This document shows positions 36,358-44,392 of a stretch of DNA of 64,000 nucleotides, piece by piece. Within the stretch, counting starts at the first letter, position 1. Each line of letters starts with the position of its first letter. A model generated the notes under the pieces. The model saw only the letters and a program-made list of their open reading frames with translations, searched no databases and was not told where the DNA came from. This stretch comes from Actinomycetota bacterium. Its GTDB lineage: Bacteria > Actinomycetota > Actinomycetes > Actinomycetales > Dermatophilaceae. A program made the translations under genes and the position numbers. The DNA lies in NCBI GenBank assembly GCA_020160805.1, contig JAIUPO010000007.1, positions 1 through 64,000 on the forward strand, written 5' to 3'.

Positions 36358-37842
36358 GTGCGAGGACAGCGCTGGGCGCTGGTGGTCGTCGTCTCGGCAG
36401 TGGGATTGGGGGCCACAACCACCCCCGCCATCGCCGAGCCGGTGGCGCCCTTTGCCGCCGATCCTTCCGGTGAGGCGCCCTGCCCCGAGGGCGCGTCCCG
36501 GACCGCGACGATCGAGCGCGAAGGCTTCGAATCCGGCATCCCCGAGCCAGGATTCGCCAACGGATGGCTCAGTATCGGGACTTCGGCGCCCGAGGGCACG
36601 CGCGCTGCGTCGTCATCGGTCAGCGGCGCGGCCGACGATCCGGAGGACTACTTCTTCCTCACCCCGCGCCGAGCCAGCGGCGCGACCTATCTCGCGTTCG
36701 CTTCGCGCGGATCCTTCCGATCCGGGCACGGCATCATGGCCGTGAACTCCTTCCGGCTCAGCGTTCCGCCGTCCAGCGGCTGGTCGGGTCGCGTCGCGGA
36801 TATCACCTCAGCCGTGGACGACGAGGACGGCTGGCTCACCCCATGGTTCTCGCACACCCGCACCACCGGCATCCCGGCGCGCTGGGATGTCGACAACATC
36901 CAACTCTTCACCTGCGCCCCGAACGCCACATCGCGGGTGGAGGGGAGCGACCGATATGCCGTGTCCGCCGCGATTGCCGACACTTTCGCCCCGGGGACGC
37001 GCACCGCCTATGTCGCTCGTGGCGATAACTTCCCCGACGCACTGACCGGCGTCCCGGTGGCCGCCAAGGGGCACGCGCCGATCCTCCTCGTCCACCCGGA
37101 CGAGATCCCCGCGACGGTTGATCGCGCTCTGAATCGATTGCGCCCCAAGCAGATTGTCATTCTCGGTGGCCCTGCGTCGGTCTCCCCGGCGCTCCAGGCG
37201 CGGCTGTCGGCATACACCCCGGGTCCGGTGACCCGGATCACCGGACCCGATCGGTATGCCGTGGCAGCAGCCCTCAGCAAGGGCGCCTTCCCCGACGGCT
37301 CACGAGAAGTTTTCGTTGCCTCCGGCGAGGTCTTCCCCGATGCCTTGTCGGCGGCCCCGCTCGCCGCCGGGGCGACCAAGACCGCGCCCGCCAGCCCGCT
37401 GCTGCTGACCCGAGGTGACGAACTGCCAGCCGTGGTGGCCACGGAAGTCCGCCGGCTCGCACCCCGCACAATCACCGTCGTCGGCGGGCCGCGGACCGTC
37501 TCCGAGGCGGTCCTCGACGCGCTGCGGGCGACCGGCGCGAGCGTGACACGCGTCAGCGGTGACGATCGCTATGACGTGTCGGCCGAGGTGGCCGCCCGAT
37601 TCGGCACTGGCGCCCTGACGGGCAGCTACCTGGCCTCCGGCGAAGTCTTCCCCGACGCCATCCTTGGCGCAGCCCTAGCCGGAGCACGCCACGAACCGCT
37701 GCTGCTGACGAGCGGGCGTCGGCTCCCCGCCGTCATCGCCGATGGCCTCGAACGGCTCCAAGAGGTCCGAGGGACCGTTGTCGGCGGACCCGCGTCGGTC
37801 GCCGCGATCGTGCGCGACGAATACGGAAGGACGCTGCCTTGA
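36358..37842 (+). CDS. Secreted cell-wall-binding protein with three CWB2 repeats
   Basis: A 494-residue exported protein. The signal peptide covers residues 1-27 (ending AIAEP). A beta-rich domain follows (about 35-190; TATIEREGFESGIPE, YFFLTPRRAS), resembling a jelly-roll/lectin-like module. Three CWB2 repeats fill the C-terminal 300 residues, marked by SRVEGSDRYAVSAAIAD, TRITGPDRYAVAAALS and TRVSGDDRYDVSAEVA, each with FPDAL/FPDAI and a GGPASV-type end. CWB2 repeats hold proteins non-covalently to the wall. GTG 36358 is the start. The stop overlaps the TTG start of the next gene (TTGA), so it leads the operon running to 40840. Confidence 0.88.
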   Translation: MRGQRWALVVVVSAVGLGATTTPAIAEPVAPFAADPSGEAPCPEGASRTATIEREGFESGIPEPGFANGWLSIGTSAPEGTRAASSSVSGAADDPEDYFFLTPRRASGATYLAFASRGSFRSGHGIMAVNSFRLSVPPSSGWSGRVADITSAVDDEDGWLTPWFSHTRTTGIPARWDVDNIQLFTCAPNATSRVEGSDRYAVSAAIADTFAPGTRTAYVARGDNFPDALTGVPVAAKGHAPILLVHPDEIPATVDRALNRLRPKQIVILGGPASVSPALQARLSAYTPGPVTRITGPDRYAVAAALSKGAFPDGSREVFVASGEVFPDALSAAPLAAGATKTAPASPLLLTRGDELPAVVATEVRRLAPRTITVVGGPRTVSEAVLDALRATGASVTRVSGDDRYDVSAEVAARFGTGALTGSYLASGEVFPDAILGAALAGARHEPLLLTSGRRLPAVIADGLERLQEVRGTVVGGPASVAAIVRDEYGRTLP

Positions 37843-38516
37843 GGGCGATCCGAACCTTTGTCACCGGCGAAAGCGTGCGCGTGACCGTGCCCGACGCAAG
37901 CGCCCTCCCGGCGCCCGTGTGCAGCGCGGTCGTGCAGGCCGGCCGCCAGGAGCTGGAACTTAACGCTTCGCGACGCGCGGGCCGCGACTTCTTTCTCCGG
38001 GCGACCGGCTCGCCGCTGACGGGTTCGATGACCCTGCGTTCCGGTCTGCTGTTGCGCCATGGACCCCTCGGAGGCCGAGCCCGAAGCGGCCGTGTCTTCA
38101 CCCTCGACGTCGGCCGTCACGATGTCTACGGCTCATGCGGTGCTCAGGTCTCACTCACGGAGCTGGCCTCGATCGTGCAACGAATCTCTCTCCGCGACAG
38201 CGCATCCGGAGCGGCTGCCACCTTGCGCACGGGTGTGTCCTGGGCCCGGCGCAGGCCGGCGTCGATCGCGCAGATGGTCGAACTCGGTGATGGCCAGGGC
38301 TTCCTGCTCGATATTCGCCAAGCCCGCTCTGGGTCGGCTCGCACCCAGGGCCTCGAGGTCGACGGAGGACTCCTGAGCCGCAGCGGCGATGGCGAGCGGG
38401 TGTCTTATCTGGTGCTCGACACCGAACGCGCCGTCTCTTATGGCATTCCGCGGCCCGGCACTGCGCTCGATGTGGTTGCCGAGGCCATGCGCCGCGTCCG
38501 CGTGGAGGCCGTATGA
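37839..38516 (+). CDS. Hypothetical protein in the MauE/MauD-like operon
   Basis: A 225-residue protein that starts at TTG 37839, overlapping the upstream TGA, and ends overlapping the next ATG (ATGA). No signal peptide or membrane helix was found. The sequence is beta-rich with few cysteines (APVCSAVV, YGSCGAQV), and has the segments GDGQGFLLDIRQARSG and RVSYLVLDTERAVSYGIP. I do not recognise the family. Fixed position between a wall protein and redox membrane proteins suggests a job in making or loading the exported product. Its start codon choice rests on the overlap. Confidence 0.6.
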   Translation: MRAIRTFVTGESVRVTVPDASALPAPVCSAVVQAGRQELELNASRRAGRDFFLRATGSPLTGSMTLRSGLLLRHGPLGGRARSGRVFTLDVGRHDVYGSCGAQVSLTELASIVQRISLRDSASGAAATLRTGVSWARRRPASIAQMVELGDGQGFLLDIRQARSGSARTQGLEVDGGLLSRSGDGERVSYLVLDTERAVSYGIPRPGTALDVVAEAMRRVRVEAV

Positions 38517-39076
38517 CGACCGCCCTCCTCGCTGCCCCCGCGCTGCTTCTCCTGTGGGCGGCGGCGGCTCACCTTCGTGCCCCCGGGCCGTTGCGCGCCG
38601 CTCTGGTCGCGCATGGCGTGCTTCCTGCGGGTCTGCACCGTCCTGTCGCGATCTTCCTTGTCGTGGCGGAAGCCGTCGTCGGGTTCGCCTCATTGGCCAC
38701 GGCCACGGCCTGGTTCGCCGGCTCGCGACCCGTCGCCGGTCGGGCTGCCGCGCTGGCCGTCGCGGGCTTGACGCTGGCCTATGCCGGCTATGCCCTGCTG
38801 GCCTGGCGGGCCACCCAGTCCATCCGAGGCGCCAGGCGGCACGTGCCTTGCGGTTGCGGACTCGGCAACGAGCCGCTGACCGGTTGGCACGCAACCCGCG
38901 CCGCCTTGATGGCGCTCGCCGCCCTCACGGCCGCCGCCTGGCCGGGCGCGCCAACCCCGAGCGGCCCGGCTGACCAGGCAATGGTGCTCGCGGCGACGCT
39001 CGCCATGGCCCTGCTCCTCGGTGTTCTGCCCAGCGCTCGCGCCCAGGCGCCCCGCACCGCGGGGGTGCAGATATGA
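38513..39076 (+). CDS. MauE/DoxX-like membrane redox protein
   Basis: A 187-residue membrane protein with four or five helices and the family layout of MauE/DoxX: a helix pair, a Gly/Ala-rich helix, then a conserved cysteine pair RHVPCGCGLGNEPLTGWHATRAALM just before another helix. MauE is needed with MauD for making the disulfide-rich small subunit of methylamine dehydrogenase. MauE-like proteins elsewhere are paired with thioredoxin-like partners, as here with the next gene. It overlaps both neighbours by 4 nt. A role in oxidising cysteines of the exported protein encoded at 39606 is inferred. Confidence 0.8.
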   Translation: MTTALLAAPALLLLWAAAAHLRAPGPLRAALVAHGVLPAGLHRPVAIFLVVAEAVVGFASLATATAWFAGSRPVAGRAAALAVAGLTLAYAGYALLAWRATQSIRGARRHVPCGCGLGNEPLTGWHATRAALMALAALTAAAWPGAPTPSGPADQAMVLAATLAMALLLGVLPSARAQAPRTAGVQI

Positions 39077-39609
39077 GCTTCACCGCCGCTGCCCTGACGA
39101 TGGCATGGATCGTCCTCGCCCTCTTGGCTCTGGTGTGCGCCGGCCTTCTTCGAATGGTCACCGACCTCCGGTCGCGACCCCCCGAGACGAGCGCCGAGGG
39201 GATCGATGCCCGCCGCCTGGTGGGCTTCGGCCTGCCGTCGAGCGGACCGGCATCCGCCGTGCGACCGCCCGGCGGCGGGATCGTGCTCTTCTCCTCGCCT
39301 AGCTGCCCGACCTGCGCCGCCGTGCTCGCCGAAATCGCCGGGCTCGGGCCGCGATTGGTCGTCGTCTCCCTGGGCGACTGCGCAGGCACCGCCGCGGGCG
39401 CGCCCCGGGCCCACTGCATACCGCAGGCCGGGGAACTCTTCGACCGCCTCGGCATACCTGCTGCCCCATTCCTGCTGGCCGTCGACGCAGCCGGCACCAT
39501 CACCTCGTCCCTGCTGCCCGAGTCGGCAGCGCAGGTGCGCAGATGGTTGGAAGCCGCCGATCTGCTCGACCCGGCGCCCCCGATCCAAGCTCCCGAGGAG
39601 TTGCGATGA
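39073..39609 (+). CDS. Membrane-anchored thioredoxin-like protein (MauD-like)
   Basis: A 178-residue protein with one N-terminal helix (ALTMAWIVLALLALVCAGLL) that should place the rest outside the membrane. A thioredoxin-like fold follows with the active-site motif SSPSCPTCAAVLAEI (CPTC). The cis-Pro region is GIPAAPFLLAVDAAG. Two further cysteines (GDCAGT, AHCIPQ) are present. MauD proteins help form or reshuffle disulfides in the methylamine dehydrogenase small subunit. Start ATG 39073 overlaps the MauE-like stop; the stop overlaps the ATG of the Cys-rich protein gene, so the oxidase pair and its presumed client are translated in series. Confidence 0.85.
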   Translation: MSFTAAALTMAWIVLALLALVCAGLLRMVTDLRSRPPETSAEGIDARRLVGFGLPSSGPASAVRPPGGGIVLFSSPSCPTCAAVLAEIAGLGPRLVVVSLGDCAGTAAGAPRAHCIPQAGELFDRLGIPAAPFLLAVDAAGTITSSLLPESAAQVRRWLEAADLLDPAPPIQAPEELR

Positions 39610-40118
39610 TCACCTTCGGCGAACTACCCGAGGCCGACCAAGCCGGCCTGCGATCGCGCCTGACCCAGACTCCGAGGCCCCGTCGCACGCTATTGCGCCT
39701 GGCTGGGGGAGCGACGATGGGCCTAGCCTTCGGCGGTCTTGGCCTGGTGAACCGCGTCGCTGATCGCGCCCACGCGGCATATTTCACCGACTACACCGAT
39801 GAGCACGGCGGACCGTGCGACTCCTATGCGAGCAACCACACCGAGGAGGGTCGCAAGTGCGGGCCGTCGACACCGTGCAATGACTACTCCTGCTGCTGGA
39901 AATACCACGACGGAGCCGGCAACCAGGTCGGCTGGCACCAGCACGCGCCCTCGCCGACCGGTTACTTCCTACACCGGCCCGACCAATGCTGGGCCGGCAC
40001 CTATGACGCCTGGCAATGGACCTTCAGCGACGGTCACGTCTACCGGTGCAGCGATGGCTACACGTGCAGCCCCGGCGGCTCCTGCTTCTCCTCGATCTGC
40101 CCGTGGGCGGTGACATGA
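39606..40118 (+). CDS. Cys-rich exported protein with Tat-like signal
   Basis: A 170-residue protein. The leader has a twin-arginine-like motif (PRPRRTLLRLAGG) and hydrophobic core ending near RAHAAYF. The mature part of about 115 residues contains ten cysteines, including CGPSTPC, SCCW and a terminal run CSDGYTC...SC...IC, and six tryptophans. Such a composition fits a compact disulfide-stabilised domain, and Tat export suggests folding or cofactor loading before secretion. The setting (MauE plus MauD) recalls the small subunit MauA of methylamine dehydrogenase, which carries a tryptophan-derived quinone. I could not align it convincingly to MauA, and no large subunit gene is present. The function is unknown. 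Confidence 0.7.
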   Translation: MITFGELPEADQAGLRSRLTQTPRPRRTLLRLAGGATMGLAFGGLGLVNRVADRAHAAYFTDYTDEHGGPCDSYASNHTEEGRKCGPSTPCNDYSCCWKYHDGAGNQVGWHQHAPSPTGYFLHRPDQCWAGTYDAWQWTFSDGHVYRCSDGYTCSPGGSCFSSICPWAVT

Positions 40119-40840
40119 CGGGCGGTGCCCGCCGCGTCCTGCGCGATCCCCTCCTGCTGCTGGCCATATGCGCAGTCGCCGGCGTCCTCGCGACGCCGCT
40201 CCTCACCGGCTTCGGCTGGCTGCTGCTCGCCGCGGTCATCGCCGCCGTCGGTCTGTCCGGCTCGACCTGAGGTGTCAACAGCGCCTGGGCGCTGCTGGCC
40301 TCGGTCCGAGGCCGTTCCTCACGCCTGCTCGCCTGGCTTCCCTTCGCTGCGGGCACAACCCTCGGGGGGTCCTCGACGGGAGCCGGTCTCGCGATCCTCG
40401 CCGGGCTGCTCTCGCCCGTGCCGCTTCGGGCGCGCTGGGCTCTTGCCGCGGTGCTGATCGTGGGTCTCGTGATCCTGGACCTGACATCGCGCAAACTTCC
40501 TGTGCCGCAACGGGATCAACTCATCCCGCAGGAGGTCTTTCACGAGGGTATACCGCTTGGGCTGTTCCGGTTCGGCGTCGAATATGGCACCGGTTGGCGC
40601 ACCCTAATCCCCTCTGCTGGACCTTATGTCGTCGCCGCGGCCCTCCTGGCGGCCAACCGGCCGTGGTGGCAGGCGGTGCTCGTCGGTGCGGCCTTCGGTG
40701 CCGCCCGAGCAGCGGCCGCGCTGCAACTCATCCTGGCCGGAGGCGACGGTCTCACGACGGCGCTCGCGGCACACCGGCGCGCGCTCGAACGCCTCGCCAC
40801 GGTGGTGGCCGCCGCGTGCGTGGGGGCCGCTGTCCTCTAG
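40115..40840 (+). pseudogene. Membrane protein gene interrupted by in-frame TGA
   Basis: ATG 40115 overlaps the previous stop and opens a membrane protein (51 codons) that ends in TGA at 40268-40270. The same frame then stays open to TAG 40838-40840 and reads as a normal membrane protein: NSAWALLASVRGRSSRLLAW, ALAAVLIVGLVILDLTSRKL, QLIPQEVFHEGIPLGLF, PYVVAAALLAANRPWW. No ATG or GTG occurs in this frame after the TGA until GTG 40418, which would remove about 50 residues of what looks like real protein. A single substitution (for example TGG to TGA) would explain it. The alternatives are two separate small proteins, recoding, or a sequence error. The last 4 bases overlap the convergent gpsA stop. 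Confidence 0.55.
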
Positions 40841-41859
40841 GTGGCTGGACGCTCGAACTGGTGCTCCGGCTCGGAACGCAGCGGCCGCTCGGAGAAGAGC
40901 GCGCGAATGCTGCGCACCTCCATGCCGTCGTAAAGCACCGCGTGGACGACCTCACAGATCGGCATCTCCACACCAGCTCGCTCGGCCAGCGCCTTGACCG
41001 ATTTGGCGTTCAGGACGCCCTCGGCGACCTGCCCGAGCTCGGCTTGAATGTCGGCCAGCGCGCGCCCCTGCCCCAGGCCGAAGCCGACGCGGTAGTTGCG
41101 AGATTTCACCGAACTGCACGTCAGCACCAGATCGCCGACGCCCGAAAGTCCAACCAGCGTCAGCGGATTCGCGCCACGGGCCACGGCAAGCCGGGCAATT
41201 TCGGCCAGCCCGCGGGTGATGGTCGCGGCCCGGGTGTTGGCGTCATAGCCCATGCCGTCGCCGGCGCCGGTCGCGATGGCGATGACATTCTTCGCGCACC
41301 CGCCGATCTCGACTCCCACCACGTCATCGGAGACATAGGGGCGCAGGAACGGGGTGTGGAAGGCGCGCTGCACGGCCTCGGTGACGACTGCGTCGCCGCC
41401 GGCGATGGTGACGGCGGTGGGGAACTCGCGGGCCACCTCGACGGCAAAGGACGGGCCGGAGAGGAAGGTGAGCCGGGTATGCAGTGCCGCCGGCAGCACA
41501 TCCTCCAGCACCTCGCTCATCGTCATGAGCGTGTCGACCTCGATGCCTTTGGTCACTGAACAGATCAGGGCGGTCGCCGGGATGAGCTCGCGCGCCTGCT
41601 CCGCCACGACGCGCATCGCCTGCGACGGCACGGCGAAGACGACCAGGTCGGTCCCGGCGAGCGCGGCGGCGAGGTCAGGCTCACCCCATATGGTCGGCGG
41701 CAGGGTGATGCCGGGCAGGTAGCGCGTGTTCTCGTGGCCCGAGATCGATTCCAGGACAGCCGTATCCAGGTCCCAGGTTGCGACCCGGAAGCCTTTCGTG
41801 GCCAGGGTGTATGCCAGCGCCGTGCCCCACGACCCCGCGCCCAGCACCGCGACACGCAC
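40837..41859 (-). CDS. gpsA: Glycerol-3-phosphate dehydrogenase [NAD(P)+]
   Basis: A 340-residue cytoplasmic enzyme reducing dihydroxyacetone phosphate to sn-glycerol-3-phosphate for phospholipid synthesis. The N-terminal Rossmann motif is [10 protein letters not shown]. The catalytic region has [18 protein letters not shown] and [27 protein letters not shown]; the Lys in CAKN is the expected active-site base. The start is GTG 41859 with an excellent GGAGG six bases upstream. The longer open frame (to 41919) would run into the divergent alkyltransferase-like gene region. Confidence 0.95.
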   Translation of the reverse strand: MRVAVLGAGSWGTALAYTLATKGFRVATWDLDTAVLESISGHENTRYLPGITLPPTIWGEPDLAAALAGTDLVVFAVPSQAMRVVAEQARELIPATALICSVTKGIEVDTLMTMSEVLEDVLPAALHTRLTFLSGPSFAVEVAREFPTAVTIAGGDAVVTEAVQRAFHTPFLRPYVSDDVVGVEIGGCAKNVIAIATGAGDGMGYDANTRAATITRGLAEIARLAVARGANPLTLVGLSGVGDLVLTCSSVKSRNYRVGFGLGQGRALADIQAELGQVAEGVLNAKSVKALAERAGVEMPICEVVHAVLYDGMEVRSIRALFSERPLRSEPEHQFERPAT

Positions 41860-41933
41860 AAGAACCTCCACCTGATTGACGACCCGCCCCCACCTTAGTG
41901 ACGTGACATCAGCGTGCACTACTGTGCCGCGGC

Positions 41934-42263
41934 ATGAACGAGGCGGTGGTCGAGCGGGTGCTGCGCGTCGTCGAACTCATCCCTGAGGGCCAGGTGCTGG
42001 CGTATGGCGAGATCGGAGCCATCGTCGGCGTCGGCCCGCGGCTGGTCGGCACGATCATGAGCCGCTTCGGCGGGGGTGTGCCGTGGTGGCGAGTCACGAA
42101 CTCCTATGGCGATCCGCCCGCTCATATCCGCGAGCGCGCCTTCGAGCACTGGGCTGACGAGGGCATCGAGATCAAGCCCAACGGCCGCGGCTGCCGCATC
42201 GCCCGCTTTGGCGCCGACCAGCGCGCCCTCGAGCGCCGCTTCGCCGCCCCGCCGCCGGGGTAG
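41934..42263 (+). CDS. Alkyltransferase-like DNA-binding protein (Atl/MGMT family)
   Basis: A 109-residue protein equal to the C-terminal domain of O6-methylguanine-DNA methyltransferase: [33 protein letters not shown], then [14 protein letters not shown]. The methyl-accepting Cys of the PCHR motif is replaced by Trp (PWWRV), the mark of alkyltransferase-like proteins. Those bind O6-alkylguanine, flip it and recruit nucleotide excision repair instead of repairing it directly. It is divergent from gpsA with 74 bases between starts. Confidence 0.9.
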   Translation: MNEAVVERVLRVVELIPEGQVLAYGEIGAIVGVGPRLVGTIMSRFGGGVPWWRVTNSYGDPPAHIRERAFEHWADEGIEIKPNGRGCRIARFGADQRALERRFAAPPPG

Positions 42264-42302
42264 TCGCTCATTTTTCTCCCGATGCCGAAAGTGTGCACTT
42301 AA

Positions 42303-42320
42303 CCCTGCTTAAGAGCAGGG
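42303..42320. terminator. Small hairpin after the alkyltransferase-like gene
   Basis: CCCTGC and GCAGGG form a perfect 6-bp stem around TTAAGA, about 40 bases after the stop at 42263. There is no U-tract. It could be a weak terminator or a small protein-binding site before the DUF554 gene at 42390. Confidence 0.3.
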
Positions 42321-42389
42321 GGTAAGCGCAGACTTCCCGGGGTAAGACCGCCCTGCCGCCAGCGTGTCCGGGCATTAGGCTCCGCTGTC

Positions 42390-43163
42390 GTGTCTTTCGT
42401 CGGCGCCGGAACGGCTCTCAACACGGCAACTGTGGTCATCGGCTCGCTTGCCGGGTTGGCCATCGGCAACCGGCTGCCCGAACGGACGCGCTCGATCGTC
42501 ACGACCGGGCTCGGTCTCTCCACGCTGCTCATGGCTGGCGCCTCGGCCTTCGCCGTCTTCGACCCGGCCCTGGAAGCCGCTGTCGGCAGCGCGGGGATGC
42601 TCATCGTCCTGGGCGCGCTGCTGCTCGGTGGCATCAGCGGCTCGTTGCTGCGCATCGAGGACCGACTTGGCGGCGTCGCCGGGTGGGCGCAGGGGCTGGT
42701 GGCGCGCCGACGCGGTCGATCCGGCGCCGCCTCGGTCGGGGATGTCTCGGGGGAGCGCGAGCGCTTCATTGAAGGCTGGTTGACCACCACCCTGCTGTTT
42801 TGTGTGGGGCCCCTGACGATCCTCGGCTCGCTGGATGACGGGATGGGGCGCGGCATCGACAAGCTCGCGCTCAAGGCGGTCCTCGACGGCTTCGCCTCGA
42901 TGGCGTTCGCCGCGTCCTTCGGCATCGGCGTCTTGCTCTCCGCGGTTTCGGTCCTCGTGGTCCAAGGGCTGCTCACCGTTCTCGGCGTCTTCCTTGGCTC
43001 CGTTCTCGACGGCGCCGAGATCGCCGCCCTCACCTCGGTCGGCGGCCTGATGCTGGTCGGGATCGCCTTCCGCCTCTTGGAGATCAAGCAAGTCCCCGTC
43101 GGCGATCTCCTCCCCGCCCTACTCTTCGCCCCCGTGCTCGTCAGCGTGGTCGCCGCGTTCTAA
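42390..43163 (+). CDS. DUF554 family membrane protein
   Basis: A 257-residue membrane protein with about seven helices and the typical DUF554 (YdfK/YqgA-like) pattern. Features include a GTG start with MSFVGAGTALNTATVVIGSLAG, IGNRLPERTRSIV, and LLLGGISGSLLRIEDRL. A cytoplasmic loop with RRRGRSG is followed by GWLTTTLLFCVGPLTILGSLDDG and repeated Gly-rich helices. The transport or other function of this family is unknown. It stands alone, with about 130 bases to the next small gene. Confidence 0.9.
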   Translation: MSFVGAGTALNTATVVIGSLAGLAIGNRLPERTRSIVTTGLGLSTLLMAGASAFAVFDPALEAAVGSAGMLIVLGALLLGGISGSLLRIEDRLGGVAGWAQGLVARRRGRSGAASVGDVSGERERFIEGWLTTTLLFCVGPLTILGSLDDGMGRGIDKLALKAVLDGFASMAFAASFGIGVLLSAVSVLVVQGLLTVLGVFLGSVLDGAEIAALTSVGGLMLVGIAFRLLEIKQVPVGDLLPALLFAPVLVSVVAAF

Positions 43164-43294
43164 CCTGTATTCGCCGCGATGCCAATAGCCCTGGACTGAT
43201 CGGTCCAAACGCCCGCGCGCCGCGCCTTTGGCATAGCGAAGGACCCCATCGACGTAACGGCTGTTCCGCTGCCAGACAATGGCGCAAGAATGGG

Positions 43295-43528
43295 ATGGTG
43301 GCCAGTGTCCGGATCGACAACGTGCCCGACGAGGTTCTTGCCGTGCATCGCCGTCGGGCGCGGGCAGCAGGTAAGTCCCTGGATACGTACCTGCTGCAGT
43401 GGCTAGTTGACGGGGCCGGCCGTGAATCGTGGGACGAGGTCCTCGCGGAGGCTGCTGCCCTGGACCGCCGTCCGCTCGAGCTCGCTGAGGTGAACCGCAT
43501 AATCCGAGCGGATCGCGCTGGCCACTAA
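43295..43528 (+). CDS. Orphan FitA/VapB-like ribbon-helix-helix antitoxin
   Basis: A 77-residue protein with the FitA/VapB-type N-terminus VASVRIDNVPDEVLAVHRRR and ARAAGKSLDTYLLQWLVDGA, the ribbon-helix-helix DNA-binding fold. An acidic C-terminal tail would normally wrap a PIN-domain toxin. No VapC-like PIN gene follows: only 30 bases separate its stop from the end of the convergent hydrolase gene. It may be a leftover of a degraded toxin-antitoxin pair or act in trans. It sits at the edge of the caspase-STAND island. The ATG at 43295 fits the family start. Confidence 0.75.
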   Translation: MVASVRIDNVPDEVLAVHRRRARAAGKSLDTYLLQWLVDGAGRESWDEVLAEAAALDRRPLELAEVNRIIRADRAGH

Positions 43529-43558
43529 CGGATGTAAGCCCGCGACGTGTCAGGCGCT

Positions 43559-44392
43559 TCAATCACTCGAGTGTGCCATTTCGCCGCCGATGACGGCCGC
43601 GAGGGTTGGTGACGACAGGTAGTGGCGCGCGAAGTGACAGTCAGCCACATGAATGGACGGATCGAGGTCTTGGTCAACGCCCTCGAAGTAGCGGCCAATC
43701 GGCCGGAGAATGGAGACGACATCTCCTGGGTCCGCGATATTGACCCAGCGCGCAACGCCCGGGGGCTTGCGTGCCGGGCGATCGCGGGGTGACGGATCCA
43801 GCCGGTCGTACACGACCGTGGGCATGGCAAGGGGCGACCCCAGGGTCACGAGCAGGTCGACCTGCTGCTCCGGGTTCTGCCAGAGCACCTCGTAGGTGAC
43901 GATGCTGCCAAGCGAGTGGGCCAGGATCACCTGGGGTTGGTGGTCCTCGATGGCTTGAGCCACGATCTGTCGGGCCTGGGCTCGCAGGTCCGCGTGGCGC
44001 GGGTCGAGGTAGGTGCAGACTTCGGGGAAGAAGCGCATGACGAACTTTTCCGCGAGCCGCGAGTCTAGGTCGAACTTCCTTGCGAACCATTCCAGCCATT
44101 GGCGAAGCGGCTTGGTGCCGCGCCCTTGAATGGCCGCCTCGGGAAGCCCCTGGGCCTCAAGCCAGGCCCACACAGCACGTTGTTCATCATCGCTCAAATC
44201 ATCGAGAACGCCCTCGCCTTGTCTGCGCGCGAGGTGCAGGGCGGGTGCGTAGTAGGCAACAGCGAGGTCGAATTCGGGCACCGGCCCCGCGCCGAAGCCT
44301 GAACGCAAATGCCCTGACCAGGCGGTGGCTCGGTCGTCGTCGCTTGCGGACTCGTCATAGTTGCCCACACCGTGGACTCCGAGGATGTGCAT
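43559..44392 (-). CDS. Alpha/beta-hydrolase partner of the caspase-STAND protein
   Basis: A 277-residue protein of the lipase-like alpha/beta-hydrolase fold. The first strand reads MHILGVHGVGNYDES (HG oxyanion region). The nucleophile elbow is VILAHSLGSIVTYEVLW (GxSxG-like, AHSLGS). A candidate acid is in ARWVNIADPGDVVS and a candidate His is in HFARHYLSS. No signal peptide is present. Its ATG overlaps the TAA of the upstream STAND gene (TAATG), so the two proteins are translationally coupled. Many conflict systems pair a sensor NTPase with an effector that damages membranes or metabolites, and a phospholipase or esterase role fits. The enzymatic substrate is not known. Confidence 0.8.
   Translation of the reverse strand: MHILGVHGVGNYDESASDDDRATAWSGHLRSGFGAGPVPEFDLAVAYYAPALHLARRQGEGVLDDLSDDEQRAVWAWLEAQGLPEAAIQGRGTKPLRQWLEWFARKFDLDSRLAEKFVMRFFPEVCTYLDPRHADLRAQARQIVAQAIEDHQPQVILAHSLGSIVTYEVLWQNPEQQVDLLVTLGSPLAMPTVVYDRLDPSPRDRPARKPPGVARWVNIADPGDVVSILRPIGRYFEGVDQDLDPSIHVADCHFARHYLSSPTLAAVIGGEMAHSSD

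Noticed and set aside
39606..40118. Firm assignment as methylamine dehydrogenase small subunit (MauA)
   Set aside because: Context is suggestive, but cysteine spacing and the tryptophan positions do not line up with MauA as I know it, and no large subunit gene is present.
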